From positions 3,033,001-3,097,000 of the forward strand of contig NZ_CP009571.1 in NCBI RefSeq assembly GCF_000764535.1: a DNA stretch of 64,000 nucleotides, given 5' to 3'. This document shows positions 35,793 through 43,799 of the stretch, piece by piece. The DNA comes from Sphingomonas taxi (GTDB lineage Bacteria > Pseudomonadota > Alphaproteobacteria > Sphingomonadales > Sphingomonadaceae). Below the pieces are notes generated by a model. The model had not been told where the DNA came from. It worked only from the letters and a program-made list of their open reading frames with translations, and did not search any database. The translations under genes were made by a program, and so were the position numbers. Positions within the stretch are counted from its first letter, which is position 1. Each line of letters starts with the position of its first letter.

Positions 35793-35935
35793 GCCTCGAC
35801 GATATGATGGTCGACACGCCCGACGGGCCGATGACCTACAAGGAATGGAAGAAGAAGAACCCGGTGCAGCTCCCCTCGCGCCGCACCAAGGGCAAGGATT
35901 TGCCCAACAAGGTCAAGATGCGGACGGACGAATAA
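35789..35935 (+). CDS. Small conserved-looking protein, translationally coupled
   Basis: 48 residues ([20 protein letters not shown] then a basic tail with [20 protein letters not shown]). Its ATG overlaps the stop of the dehydrogenase gene (ATGA), so it is probably translated by re-initiation. It is acidic at the front and strongly basic at the back, with no membrane segment. I recognise no family. A type D repeat follows 20 bases downstream. Confidence 0.65.
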   Translation: MSLDDMMVDTPDGPMTYKEWKKKNPVQLPSRRTKGKDLPNKVKMRTDE

Positions 35936-35955
35936 CTCATCGTCATCCTCATTAT

Positions 35956-36047
35956 GTCATCCCCGCGCAGGCGGGGATCCAGACGCGCGGGTCCGCGCTT
36001 GAGCCGCACCGTCAGCGTCTATGGATCCCCGCCTCCGCGGGGATGAC
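35956..36047. repeat. Two-armed inverted repeat, type D (copy 1)
   Basis: Arms 35956-35981 (GTCATCCCCGCGCAGGCGGG ...ATCCA) and 36022-36047 are inverted, each with a CCCCGC/GCGGGG hairpin. The spacer shares AGACGCGCGGGTCC...GCCGCACCGTC with the copy at 38832. The right arm contains the last codons and stop of the amino-acid permease gene on the minus strand. Confidence 0.8.
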
Positions 36048-37370
36048 GATCGTTGGGGGGCGGGCGCGAAACCACATCGCATACACGCCCGCCAGCACCG
36101 CCAGAAACGGCACGCCATACACCAATGTCAGCGCGAACGGCGCGGTGAACGGCGTCGTCAGCAGGATCGCGACGATCGCCCCTGCCCCGGCGAGGCTCGT
36201 CCACGGATGCCCCCACAGCCGGAACGCCGCCGGCGCCCCATGCCGCCGCCGGAAGGCGAGATGCGTCACGAAGATCATCCCCCAGGTGAACAGCGCGCCG
36301 AAGATCGACACCGCGATCATCACCCCGAACGCCGCCTCCGGCCGCCACGCATAGACGCCACCCGCCACCGCGATCCCCCCGCCCGAGACGAGCAGCGCCG
36401 CCGCCGGCACGCCGCGCCGGTCGACCCGCGCCAGCGCACGCGGCGCGAGGCCGCTCTCGGCGAGGCTGAACAGCATCCGCGACGCCGCATAGAGCTGGCT
36501 ATTCATCGCCGACAGCGCCGCGATCAGCACCACCGCGTTGAGCACGCCCGCGGCATAGGGCACGCCGCTCGCCTGCATCACCGTGACGAACGGGCTCGTC
36601 GCCGTCCCAGCCTGCGTCCACGGCACGATCGCCAGCATCACCGCGAGGCTGCCGAGATAGAAGAGCGCCAGCCGCAGCATCGTCGAGCGGAAGGCGCGGA
36701 CGATCGCCCGTTCGGGATCGCGCGCCTCGCCCGCCGCGACCGCGATCATCTCGATGCTGATATAGCTGAAGATCGCGACGATCACCGCGGTCCAGATCCC
36801 GCCCAGCCCATGCGGCGCGAAGCCGCCGGCGTCGGTATAATGGGAAAAGCCGATGCCATGCGCGGCGATCACCCATGATCCGACCGCGATGAAGATCAGG
36901 ATCGCCGCGATCTTGATCGCCGAGAAGACATATTCGACCGCGCCGAACAGCCGCACGCTGGCGAGGTTGACGCCGAGCAGCGCCAGCGAGAAACCGGCGA
37001 TCCACCACAGGCCCGGCACCCCCGGCGCCCAGTAGCGCATGTAGATCGCCACCGCGGTCACCTCGGTGCCGATCGCGAGGATCACCGCCGCGGCATAGGC
37101 ATAGCGGACGAGGAAGCCCGCGAACCGGCCGAGATAGCGTTCCGCGAACAGCCCGAACGACCCCGTCGCCGGATCGGCGACCGTCATCTCGGCAAGGCAG
37201 CCCATCAGCGCCAGCGTCACCAGCCCGCCGATCGCATAGCTCACCAGCACCGCCGGCCCGGCCAGCCCGATCGCGAGGCCGCTGCCGAGGAACAGCCCGG
37301 TGCCGACCGCGCCACCGATCGCGATCATCGCGAGCTGGCCCGGCCCGAGCGTGCGTCGCAAGCCGGTCAT
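36012..37370 (-). CDS. Amino acid permease (APC superfamily, AroP/ProY-like)
   Basis: 452 residues with about twelve transmembrane helices. The N-terminal GGAVGTGLFLGSGLAIGLAG matches the G-x-x-x-G-T-G-L-F-x-G-S motif of amino-acid/proton symporters. Later helices (MNSQLYAASRMLFSLAESGL) are also typical. The substrate cannot be set. The last twelve or so residues (IVIPAEAGIHRR) come from the right arm of a type D repeat, so the original C-terminus has been replaced or extended. The nucleoside transporter gene ends 10 bases upstream on the same strand, and the two probably form an operon. Confidence 0.88.
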   Translation of the reverse strand: MTGLRRTLGPGQLAMIAIGGAVGTGLFLGSGLAIGLAGPAVLVSYAIGGLVTLALMGCLAEMTVADPATGSFGLFAERYLGRFAGFLVRYAYAAAVILAIGTEVTAVAIYMRYWAPGVPGLWWIAGFSLALLGVNLASVRLFGAVEYVFSAIKIAAILIFIAVGSWVIAAHGIGFSHYTDAGGFAPHGLGGIWTAVIVAIFSYISIEMIAVAAGEARDPERAIVRAFRSTMLRLALFYLGSLAVMLAIVPWTQAGTATSPFVTVMQASGVPYAAGVLNAVVLIAALSAMNSQLYAASRMLFSLAESGLAPRALARVDRRGVPAAALLVSGGGIAVAGGVYAWRPEAAFGVMIAVSIFGALFTWGMIFVTHLAFRRRHGAPAAFRLWGHPWTSLAGAGAIVAILLTTPFTAPFALTLVYGVPFLAVLAGVYAMWFRARPPTIVIPAEAGIHRR

Positions 37371-37380
37371 CGCGTGCGGC

Positions 37381-38712
37381 TCACCCGATCAGCAGCCCGG
37401 CGAGCGCCGCGCTCATCAGATTGGCGAGGCTGCCCGCCGCCAGCGCGCGCAGGCCCAGCCGCGCGATCGTCGGCCGCTGGTTGGGCGCGAGGCTGCCGGT
37501 CACCGCCATCTGGATCGCGATCGACGAGAAATTGGCGAAACCGCACAGCGCGAAGGTCACCACCGCGACGGTGCGCGGCGACAGGCTCGTTTGCGTGCCG
37601 AGATCGATATAGGCGACGAATTCGTTGAGCACGATCTTCTCGCCGAACAGCCCGCCGGCGATCCCCGCCTCGTTCCACGGCACGTTGAGCAGGAACATCA
37701 CCGGCTGGAAGACATAGCCGAGCAGCGCCTGGAAGCTCAGCCCCGGCAACCCGACCATATTGCCCAGCCCGCCGAGCAGTCCGTTGGCGAGCGCCACCAA
37801 GGCGACGAAGGCCAGCACCATCGCGCCGACCGCCACCGCCAGCCGCACGCCGGTCTGTGCTCCCTGCGCGGCGGCCATGATGAGATTGGCGGGCTTTTCC
37901 TCGTCATGCGTCGCGTCGGGCAAAGGCTCGCCCGGCACGCCCTCGGGCAACAAGGCGGCAGGGCCGGCGCCGCTGATCCGCGCTTCCGCCAGCCGGATGT
38001 CGCGATTCTCGTCGGGCAAGTCGCCGAGCGGCAGCTCGCCTTCGGGGGTGACGCGGCGATCGGGCATGATGATCTTCGCCATCAAGATGCCGCCCGGCGC
38101 CGCCATAAAGCTCGCCGCGAGCAGATATTCGATGCGGATGCCCATCGAGGCATAGGCCGCGAGGATCGTGCCGGCGACGCCCGCCATACCGCTGGTCATC
38201 ACCGTGAACACCTGCGGCGGGGTGAGGCCGGCGAGATAGGGGCGGATCACCAGCGGCGATTCCGACTGGCCGACGAAGATGTTCGCCGCCGCGCAGAGCG
38301 ATTCGACCTTCGAGGTGCCGATGACGGTCTCGATCGCGCCGCCGACCCAGCGCACCACCACCTGCATCACGCCGAGATAATAGAGGATCGAGACGAGGCT
38401 GGCGAAGAAGATGATGACCGGCAGCGCCGCGATCGCGAAGCTCTGGCCGCCGATCTCGGGTGCGGCAAGCTTGCCGAACAGGAATTCGGTGCCCTTCTGC
38501 GAATAGCCGAGCAGCGCGGCGACCCCGGCCGAGGCGCCGGCGAGCGCCTGCCGCCCCGGCCCCCAATAAAGGACGACGGTGGCGATCAGCGCCTGCAACG
38601 CGAACGCCGCGCCGACGACGCGCAGCCGGATCGCGCGACGATCGGCGGAGAGCAGCACGGCGATGCCGAGGATGACGAGGATGCCGGCGACGCCGATCAG
38701 GATACGATGCAT
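37381..38712 (-). CDS. Concentrative nucleoside transporter (NupC family)
   Basis: 443 residues. The three-domain order of CNT transporters is visible: an N-terminal helix pair, a nucleoside-recognition gate (FFASLVSILYYLGVMQVVVR), the motif FVGQSESPLVIRPYLAGLTP, and the C-terminal gate and transport domain (NEFVAYIDLGTQTSLSPRTV, LCGFANFSSIAIQMAV). The Q-S-E-S-P-L motif binds the ribose in the family. A longer central loop (about 230-280, acidic) separates the halves. It takes up nucleosides with a cation. The permease gene follows after 10 bases. Confidence 0.92.
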   Translation of the reverse strand: MHRILIGVAGILVILGIAVLLSADRRAIRLRVVGAAFALQALIATVVLYWGPGRQALAGASAGVAALLGYSQKGTEFLFGKLAAPEIGGQSFAIAALPVIIFFASLVSILYYLGVMQVVVRWVGGAIETVIGTSKVESLCAAANIFVGQSESPLVIRPYLAGLTPPQVFTVMTSGMAGVAGTILAAYASMGIRIEYLLAASFMAAPGGILMAKIIMPDRRVTPEGELPLGDLPDENRDIRLAEARISGAGPAALLPEGVPGEPLPDATHDEEKPANLIMAAAQGAQTGVRLAVAVGAMVLAFVALVALANGLLGGLGNMVGLPGLSFQALLGYVFQPVMFLLNVPWNEAGIAGGLFGEKIVLNEFVAYIDLGTQTSLSPRTVAVVTFALCGFANFSSIAIQMAVTGSLAPNQRPTIARLGLRALAAGSLANLMSAALAGLLIG

Positions 38713-38831
38713 GATTCATCCCGCGGGGAAGTGAACGACGCGGCCCCCCGGCAGCGCGGCCGCACCATACACGGCGTTTATCAGGAGACTAGCGGCGAAT
38801 GGGCGGGGGGACGCCCCCTCCCTTCCACATC

Positions 38832-38923
38832 CGTCATCCCCGCGAAGGCGGGGATCCAGACGCGCGGGTCCCGCTTACGCCGCACCGTCGGCGTATATGG
38901 ATCCCCGCCTGCGCGGGGATGAC
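38832..38923. repeat. Two-armed inverted repeat, type D (copy 2)
   Basis: Arms at 38832 (CGTCATCCCCGCGAAGGCGG...) and ending at 38923 are inverted. The spacer is nearly the same as in the copy at 35956, in the same orientation. It lies in the 232-base gap between the HAD and nucleoside-transporter genes; nothing else is seen there. Confidence 0.8.
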
Positions 38924-38944
38924 ATGGAATTCGAAGGTCGGGAC

Positions 38945-39589
38945 CTAAACCGGCTGCGCCAGCAACCCCAGCGCCACCAGCTCGCGCCGCAGCGTCGGCT
39001 CGTCGGTGAAGTGCAACCCGATCAGCCCGACGCTGCGCGCGCCGTCGATGTTCGCCGCATTGTCGTCGATGAACACCGTCCGCGCCGCCGCCAGCCCGAA
39101 CCGGTCGAGCGCCAGCCGGTAGATCGCCGGATCGGGCTTCACCATCTTCTCCACCCCCGACACGACGATGTCGCGGAAGCGATCGAACATCGCCGCCTCG
39201 CGCGCGCGGAACGGCGGCCAGAATTCGTGGCTGAAATTGGTGATCGCGAACAGCGGCACGTCCGCCGCCTCCAGCTCGTCGACCAGCGCCGCCATGCCGG
39301 CGATCGGCGCGCCGATACTCTCCAGGAACCGCGGTCCCCAGAGTCCGATCAGCGCCGCATGCTCCGGATACAGCGCGGCAAGCTCCGCCGAGGTCTCGGC
39401 GAAGTCGCGTCCAGCATCGTGCTGAAAATGCCATTCGTGCGTGACGACGTCGCGCAGGAACGCATCGAGCGCCCGATCGTCGTCGATCAGGCGCCGGTAG
39501 AGGATCCGCGGATCCCAGTCGTACAGGACCCGGCCGACATCGAAGATCACGGCCGTCGGGGCCGTGAGCGACACGTCGGCCGCGGGCAT
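38945..39589 (-). CDS. HAD-family hydrolase (haloacid dehalogenase-like)
   Basis: 214 residues from the ATG at 39589. HAD motif I is IFDVGRVLYDWDP (nucleophile Asp), motif II ITNFS, motif III lysine in EKMVKPDPAIYRLAL, and motif IV FIDDNAANIDGARS. A helical cap lies between motifs I and II, placing it in the HAD-IA subfamily with 2-haloacid dehalogenases and phosphoglycolate phosphatases. The second Asp of the phosphatase motif (D-x-D) is Gly, as in several epoxide-hydrolase-like or dehalogenase-like members. The substrate is unknown. It follows rpmJ by 10 bases and probably shares its transcript. Confidence 0.85.
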   Translation of the reverse strand: MPAADVSLTAPTAVIFDVGRVLYDWDPRILYRRLIDDDRALDAFLRDVVTHEWHFQHDAGRDFAETSAELAALYPEHAALIGLWGPRFLESIGAPIAGMAALVDELEAADVPLFAITNFSHEFWPPFRAREAAMFDRFRDIVVSGVEKMVKPDPAIYRLALDRFGLAAARTVFIDDNAANIDGARSVGLIGLHFTDEPTLRRELVALGLLAQPV

Positions 39590-39599
39590 ACCCAAAGGG

Positions 39600-39725
39600 T
39601 TAGCCCTGGCGCGCCTTGAAGCGGCGGTTGGTCTTGTTGATGACGTAGGTGCGGCCGCGGCGACGGATCACGCGATTGTCGCGATGACGGTCCTTGAGCG
39701 ACTTCAGGCTATTGCGGATCTTCAT
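39600..39725 (-). CDS. rpmJ: 50S ribosomal protein L36
   Basis: 41 residues reading [20 protein letters not shown] then [21 protein letters not shown]. This is the C-minus (zinc-free) form of L36 used by alphaproteobacteria: the position where other forms have zinc cysteines carries Arg and Lys. L36 is a small component of the large ribosomal subunit. The gene is too short for usual gene-length cutoffs. A HAD phosphatase gene follows after 10 bases. Confidence 0.95.
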   Translation of the reverse strand: MKIRNSLKSLKDRHRDNRVIRRRGRTYVINKTNRRFKARQG

Positions 39726-39862
39726 GATCGATTCGCTTCTTTTCGAAATTGACGGTGTCGGTGAAAGCGCGAGCGCCTAAGGGCGGAGGCCGTAATAGTC
39801 AAGCAACGCCACACGCGTTAGAGCGTTTCCCAGACGCAACGTATCGCAAAGGTATCCCCGTG

Positions 39863-40474
39863 ATGAGCATCCGTCCGTTCCTGGCCCTCGGCGTTGCCGC
39901 CGCGGCACTTGCAGGCTGCGCGACCACGTCGCCGCTCCCGCCGACGGAGGTGATCCGCTACCATCTCGGCGCGCCGATCGCGCGCGGCACGATCGCGGTC
40001 GAGCCGCTCTCGGGCGGCGCCCCCGCCAGCCTCGAGTTCAAGACCTATGCCGCCGCGGTCGAGGCCGAATTGCTCAAGGTCGGCTATACCTTGCCGGCGC
40101 AGGGTGCGACCCCCGATTATGTCGCCACCGTCGCCTTCACCCGCACCAGCCGCGAGGGCCCGCCGCGCCAGTCGCCGGTCAGCATCGGCATCGGCGGCGG
40201 CGGGTTCAGCGGCGGTGGTGGCCGCCGCGGCGGCGGTGGCGTCGGTCTGGGCGGCGGCATCGGCTTCCCGATCGGCAGGAGCCGTCCGACCGAATTGCTC
40301 GTCGCCGAGCTCGCGGTGACGATCAAACGCCGCGCCGACCAGTCGCCGGTCTGGGAAGGCAAGGCGCAGGGGATCAGCGACATCAAAGGCGCCGACCAGC
40401 AGGCCGGCAAGCTCGCCCGCGCGCTGTTCACCGGCTTTCCGGGCGATTCGGGCCGCACCATCACGGTGAGGTGA
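39863..40474 (+). CDS. DUF4136 lipoprotein
   Basis: 203 residues. The lipoprotein signal ends LAGC with Cys19. The body (PIARGTIAVEPL ... SLEFKTYAAAVEAELLKVGY ... TPDYVATVAFTRTSREGPPR ... VAELAVTIKRRADQSPVWEG) matches DUF4136, a periplasmic or outer-membrane lipoprotein domain of unknown function. A very Gly-rich loop (about 113-135) sits in the middle. The ATG at 39863 was chosen; the open frame goes further up but without a signal-like sequence. Confidence 0.82.
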   Translation: MSIRPFLALGVAAAALAGCATTSPLPPTEVIRYHLGAPIARGTIAVEPLSGGAPASLEFKTYAAAVEAELLKVGYTLPAQGATPDYVATVAFTRTSREGPPRQSPVSIGIGGGGFSGGGGRRGGGGVGLGGGIGFPIGRSRPTELLVAELAVTIKRRADQSPVWEGKAQGISDIKGADQQAGKLARALFTGFPGDSGRTITVR

Positions 40475-40478
40475 CCGC

Positions 40479-40568
40479 CCTCGCCCTCACCCTGCGCCGC
40501 CTGCGGCGTCTTTCCCTCTCCCGGCGGGAGAGGGAGGCGCGCAGCGCCGGAAAGGGGTGAGGGTGAGG
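40479..40568. repeat. Inverted-repeat element, type F
   Basis: Outer arms CCTCGCCCTCACCC and GGGTGAGGGTGAGG are inverted. In the centre a hairpin TCCCTCTCCC/GGGAGAGGGA (about 40513-40535) stands between shorter GC-rich arms (TGCGCCGCC and GCGCGCAGCGC). Only one copy is in the window. It begins 4 bases after the DUF4136 stop and might act as a terminator. Confidence 0.65.
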
Positions 40569-40611
40569 TCATCCCCTTCGCCAAGCATCCTCTACCAATC
40601 AGGCACGCCTC

Positions 40612-41721
40612 ATGACCCTCAGCATCAACGCCGCCTTCGACGGCGGCAACATCCGCGTCGTCGCCATCGAGGGCGACCGCATCGACCTCGAGATCGTCAA
40701 GGACCACGAGTCCGACTTCTTCCAATGGTTCTATTTCCGCGTCGCCGGCGCGCACGGCCGACGGCTGCGCTTCCGCATCGTCAACGCCGGCCAGTCGGCC
40801 TATCCGTTCGGCTGGCCCGGCTACAGAACGCGCGTCAGCACCGACCGGCAGGCGTGGCGGATGATCGACACCACATATGACAAGGGCGTGCTGTCATTCG
40901 ATTACGCGGTCGAGTCCGAACTCGCCTGGTTCGCCTATTTCGCGCCCTATACGATGGAGATGCACCACGATCTCGTCGCGCGCATCGCCGCCCGGCCCGG
41001 CGTCACGCATCGCGAGCTCGGCACCTCGCTCGACGGGCAGAGCATCGACTATTTCCGTATCGGCGACGGTCCCAAGCCGGTGTGGCTCTACGCCCGCCAG
41101 CATCCCGGCGAATCGATGACCGAATATTGGATGGAGGGCGCGCTCGACTGGCTGACCAGCCCCGCCGCCGCGCCGCTGCTCGCCAAGGCGACCGTCCATG
41201 TCGTCCCCAACATGAACCCCGACGGCACGCGCCGCGGCCATCTGCGCACCAATGCGGCGGGCGTGAACCTCAACCGCGAATGGCACGCGCCGACGCCCGA
41301 GCGCAGCCCCGAAGTGCTGTGCGTCCGCGATGCGATGGACGCGACCGGCGTCGCCTTCGCGATCGACGTCCATGGCGACGAGGCGATCCCGGCGAATTTC
41401 ATCGCCGGCTTCGAGGGCATTCCCAACTGGACCGAAGAGCATGGCGCCAAATTCTACGCCTTCGGCCAACGCCTCGCCGAGCACACGCCCGATTTTCAGA
41501 CCGAGAAAGGCTATGAGAAATCGAGCGCGGGCAATGCCAATCTCTCGATGTCGACCAACCAATTGGCGCAGCGCTTCGGCGCGGTGTCGGTGACGCTGGA
41601 GATGCCGTTCAAGGATCATGATCCCAATCCCGACGCCGAATTCGGCTGGTCGCCCGAACGCTCGCGCGCGCTCGGCGTGTCGTGTCTCGAAGTGCTCGCC
41701 GGGATGATCGACGAAATCTGA
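40612..41721 (+). CDS. M14-family metallocarboxypeptidase (cytosolic carboxypeptidase-like)
   Basis: 369 residues. The N-terminal beta domain (DFFQWFYFRVAGAHGRRLRF ... SFDYAVESELAWFAYFAPYT) is typical of cytosolic carboxypeptidase (M14D) proteins. The catalytic domain has zinc ligands His164 and Glu167 (RQHPGES) and His254 (DVHGDE), the substrate region NPDGTRRGHLRTNAAGVNLN, and the probable catalytic Glu330 (VTLEMPFKDH). No signal peptide is present, so it acts in the cytoplasm. It removes C-terminal residues from peptides; the natural target is unknown. The GNAT gene overlaps its stop by one base (TGATG). Confidence 0.92.
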   Translation: MTLSINAAFDGGNIRVVAIEGDRIDLEIVKDHESDFFQWFYFRVAGAHGRRLRFRIVNAGQSAYPFGWPGYRTRVSTDRQAWRMIDTTYDKGVLSFDYAVESELAWFAYFAPYTMEMHHDLVARIAARPGVTHRELGTSLDGQSIDYFRIGDGPKPVWLYARQHPGESMTEYWMEGALDWLTSPAAAPLLAKATVHVVPNMNPDGTRRGHLRTNAAGVNLNREWHAPTPERSPEVLCVRDAMDATGVAFAIDVHGDEAIPANFIAGFEGIPNWTEEHGAKFYAFGQRLAEHTPDFQTEKGYEKSSAGNANLSMSTNQLAQRFGAVSVTLEMPFKDHDPNPDAEFGWSPERSRALGVSCLEVLAGMIDEI

Positions 41722-42185
41722 TGGAGATCAGGCAGGACGATCCCGCCGCGCCTTATGTCGCGGACCTGCTCGCGCATCACCTCACGGAGTTGCGCGGGCA
41801 GATGGCGGATTACGCCTTCGCGCTCGATGCCGGCGGCCTGTCGGCGCCGGGCGTGACCTTCTGGACCGCGTGGCGCGATGGCACGCTGGTCGGCTTCGTC
41901 GCGCTCAAGCAGCTCGATCCGCGCCACGGCGAGGTCAAGTCGATGCGCGCCGCCCCGGCCGCGCGCGGCACCGGCGTCGGCCGGGCGCTGCTCGATCATG
42001 TCGTCGCGGTCGCCCGCGATCGCGGCTACGACCGGCTCAGCCTCGAAACCGGCACCGCCGCCCTGCACGCGCCCGCGGTCGCTTTGTATCGCAGCGCCGG
42101 CTTCATCGACACCGGGCCGTTCGCCGACTATCGGCCGAGCCCGCACAACCAGTTCTTCGCCCTCGACCTTCGTCCTCGACCCTAA
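41721..42185 (+). CDS. GNAT-family N-acetyltransferase
   Basis: 154 residues. The acetyl-CoA-binding motif A is KSMRAAPAARGTGVGRALLD (R-x-x-G-x-G/A pattern), followed by VAVARDRGYDRLSLETGTAA and VALYRSAGFIDTGPFADYRP, typical of GNAT enzymes such as the PhnO/YhhY-like group. The N-terminal part is acidic. The ATG overlaps the TGA of the carboxypeptidase gene, so the two are coupled. gpmA starts 12 bases downstream. The acceptor is unknown. Confidence 0.88.
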   Translation: MEIRQDDPAAPYVADLLAHHLTELRGQMADYAFALDAGGLSAPGVTFWTAWRDGTLVGFVALKQLDPRHGEVKSMRAAPAARGTGVGRALLDHVVAVARDRGYDRLSLETGTAALHAPAVALYRSAGFIDTGPFADYRPSPHNQFFALDLRPRP

Positions 42186-42197
42186 AGGGAGCTTCCG

Positions 42198-42884
42198 ATG
42201 CCGCGCCTCGTCCTGATCCGCCACGGCCAGTCCAGCTGGAACCTCGAAAACCGCTTCACCGGCTGGTGGGACGTCGACGTCACCGAAAAGGGCGCCGCCG
42301 AGGCGCGCGCCGCGGGCGAGATGATGGCCGCCAAGGGCCTCGACTTCGACATGACCTTCACCTCGCTGCAGACGCGCGCGATCAAGACGCTCAACCTCGC
42401 GCTCGAGGCGATGGGCCGGCTGTGGCTGCCGACCGAGAAGGACTGGCGTCTCAACGAGCGCCATTACGGCGGCCTCACCGGGCTCGACAAGGCGGAGACG
42501 TCGGCCAAGCACGGCGAGGCGCAGGTCAAGATCTGGCGCCGCAGCTTCGACGTGCCGCCGCCGCCGATGGAGGCCGGCAGCGACTATGACCTGTCGGCCG
42601 ATCGCCGCTATGCCGGCATCGCCATCCCGGCAACCGAGAGCCTCAAGGACACGATCGCACGCGTCCTGCCTTATTACGAGGAGCGGATCGTGCCGGCACT
42701 GCGCGACGGCCAGCGCGTGCTGATCTCGGCGCACGGCAATTCGCTGCGCGCTTTGGTCAAGCATCTGTCGAACATCCCCGACGACGAGATCACCGGTCTA
42801 GAAATTCCGACCGCGCAGCCGATCGTCTACGAACTCGACGACGCACTGAACGCCACCGACCGTTATTATCTCAGCGAACGGTAA
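42198..42884 (+). CDS. gpmA: 2,3-bisphosphoglycerate-dependent phosphoglycerate mutase
   Basis: 228 residues, the length of the alphaproteobacterial form. His9 in [20 protein letters not shown] is the phosphorylated residue. [20 protein letters not shown] and the second catalytic His in [20 protein letters not shown] complete the active site. It interconverts 3- and 2-phosphoglycerate in glycolysis. AAAGGGAG lies just before the ATG. It is likely the last gene of the carboxypeptidase-GNAT-gpmA transcript; a hairpin follows. Confidence 0.96.
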   Translation: MPRLVLIRHGQSSWNLENRFTGWWDVDVTEKGAAEARAAGEMMAAKGLDFDMTFTSLQTRAIKTLNLALEAMGRLWLPTEKDWRLNERHYGGLTGLDKAETSAKHGEAQVKIWRRSFDVPPPPMEAGSDYDLSADRRYAGIAIPATESLKDTIARVLPYYEERIVPALRDGQRVLISAHGNSLRALVKHLSNIPDDEITGLEIPTAQPIVYELDDALNATDRYYLSER

Positions 42885-42888
42885 GTGT

Positions 42889-42907
42889 GGAGGGCGCCAC
42901 GCCCTCC
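42889..42907 (+). terminator. Hairpin after gpmA
   Basis: GGAGGGCG-CCA-CGCCCTCC is a perfect 8-base stem with a 3-base loop, 5 bases after the gpmA stop, followed by CCTCTTCCTT. The U-tract is imperfect, so strength is uncertain. Confidence 0.55.
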
Positions 42908-42957
42908 CCTCTTCCTTCGTCGTTTCGCGGGAACAGGGTCCTTGCGAACGTCCACCA

Positions 42958-43046
42958 GTGCTCCTGCGAACGCAGGAGCCCAGGAGTCTCGAACTCGATA
43001 AGCTGTTGCTTTGCTTGACCCTGGGTTCCTGCTTTCGCAGGAACAC
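42958..43046. repeat. Two-armed inverted repeat, type B (copy 3)
   Basis: The left arm contains CTCCTGCGAACGCAGGAG, and the right arm TTCCTGCTTTCGCAGGAA followed by CAC. The spacer (AGTCTCGAACTCGATAAGCT and on) matches the copy at 19744 in the same orientation and the copy at 7197 in reverse. Confidence 0.75.
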
Positions 43047-43198
43047 TGGAAAGCCCAAGTGACCGAGCGAACTCTAGAGAGGTTTCGGCTCCGCAGGGAT
43101 GACGAAGGTGGCACCAGATTTTCGCCCCTGTCCTACACCGGTCCCACGCGCTAAACCCGCCGCGCTCTGTCTCATCGTGACCCCCGATCACCACCAAA

Positions 43199-43228
43199 AC
43201 GGAAACGATAGACCCGGATCGTTTCCGT
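43199..43228. promoter_or_regulatory. Perfect 11-base inverted repeat before purE
   Basis: ACGGAAACGAT (43199-43209) and ATCGTTTCCGT (43218-43228) are perfect reverse complements around an 8-base spacer, about 95 bases upstream of purE. It could be an operator or a leader hairpin for purEK. On the minus strand it is followed by TTTTGG like a terminator, but no minus-strand gene ends there. Apart from this and the type B repeat, the 438-base gap 42885-43322 shows nothing. Confidence 0.5.
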
Positions 43229-43322
43229 TAAGGTGTCCATCTTGTCCATGTCGTCCAACACGGGTGCGCGCCTGCCGGTGCAAGCCGTTGCCCTCCCTCC
43301 GCTCTGCCGCTAACCGCCGTCT

Positions 43323-43799
43323 ATGACATTGGTCGGCATCATCATGGGTTCGACGTCCGATTGGGACACGATGCGGCACGCGGCGGACGTGCTCGCCGAA
43401 CTGGGCGTCGCGCACGAGACGAAGGTCGTCTCCGCGCATCGCACTCCCGACCGGCTCTACGATTACGCCAAGACCGCGGCGGACCGCGGCCTCAAGGTCG
43501 TCATCGCCGGCGCCGGCGGCGCCGCGCACCTGCCCGGCATGGCCGCGGCGATGACGCACCTGCCGGTGCTCGGCGTGCCGGTCCAGAGCAAGGCGCTGTC
43601 GGGGCAGGACAGCCTGCTCTCGATCGTCCAGATGCCCGCCGGCATCCCGGTCGGCACGCTGGCGATCGGCAAGGCCGGCGCGACCAACGCCGGGCTGCTC
43701 GCCGCGGCGATCCTCGCGACGCACGATGTCGCGCTCGCCGAACGCCTGCAAGCCTGGCGCCAGCGGCAGACCGACGCGGTCGCCGACGAGCCCGCCTGA
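43323..43799 (+). CDS. purE: 5-(carboxyamino)imidazole ribonucleotide mutase
   Basis: 158 residues. [57 protein letters not shown] and [20 protein letters not shown] are the class I PurE signatures, including the catalytic His in SAHRTP. It converts N5-CAIR to CAIR in purine synthesis. purK overlaps its stop (TGATG), as usual for the pair. The start is close to the family N-terminus; no strong ribosome site is seen. Confidence 0.97.
   Translation: MTLVGIIMGSTSDWDTMRHAADVLAELGVAHETKVVSAHRTPDRLYDYAKTAADRGLKVVIAGAGGAAHLPGMAAAMTHLPVLGVPVQSKALSGQDSLLSIVQMPAGIPVGTLAIGKAGATNAGLLAAAILATHDVALAERLQAWRQRQTDAVADEPA

Noticed and set aside
43199..43228. Minus-strand terminator reading of the purE-upstream inverted repeat
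   Set aside because: No minus-strand gene ends nearby, although TTTTGG follows on that strand.
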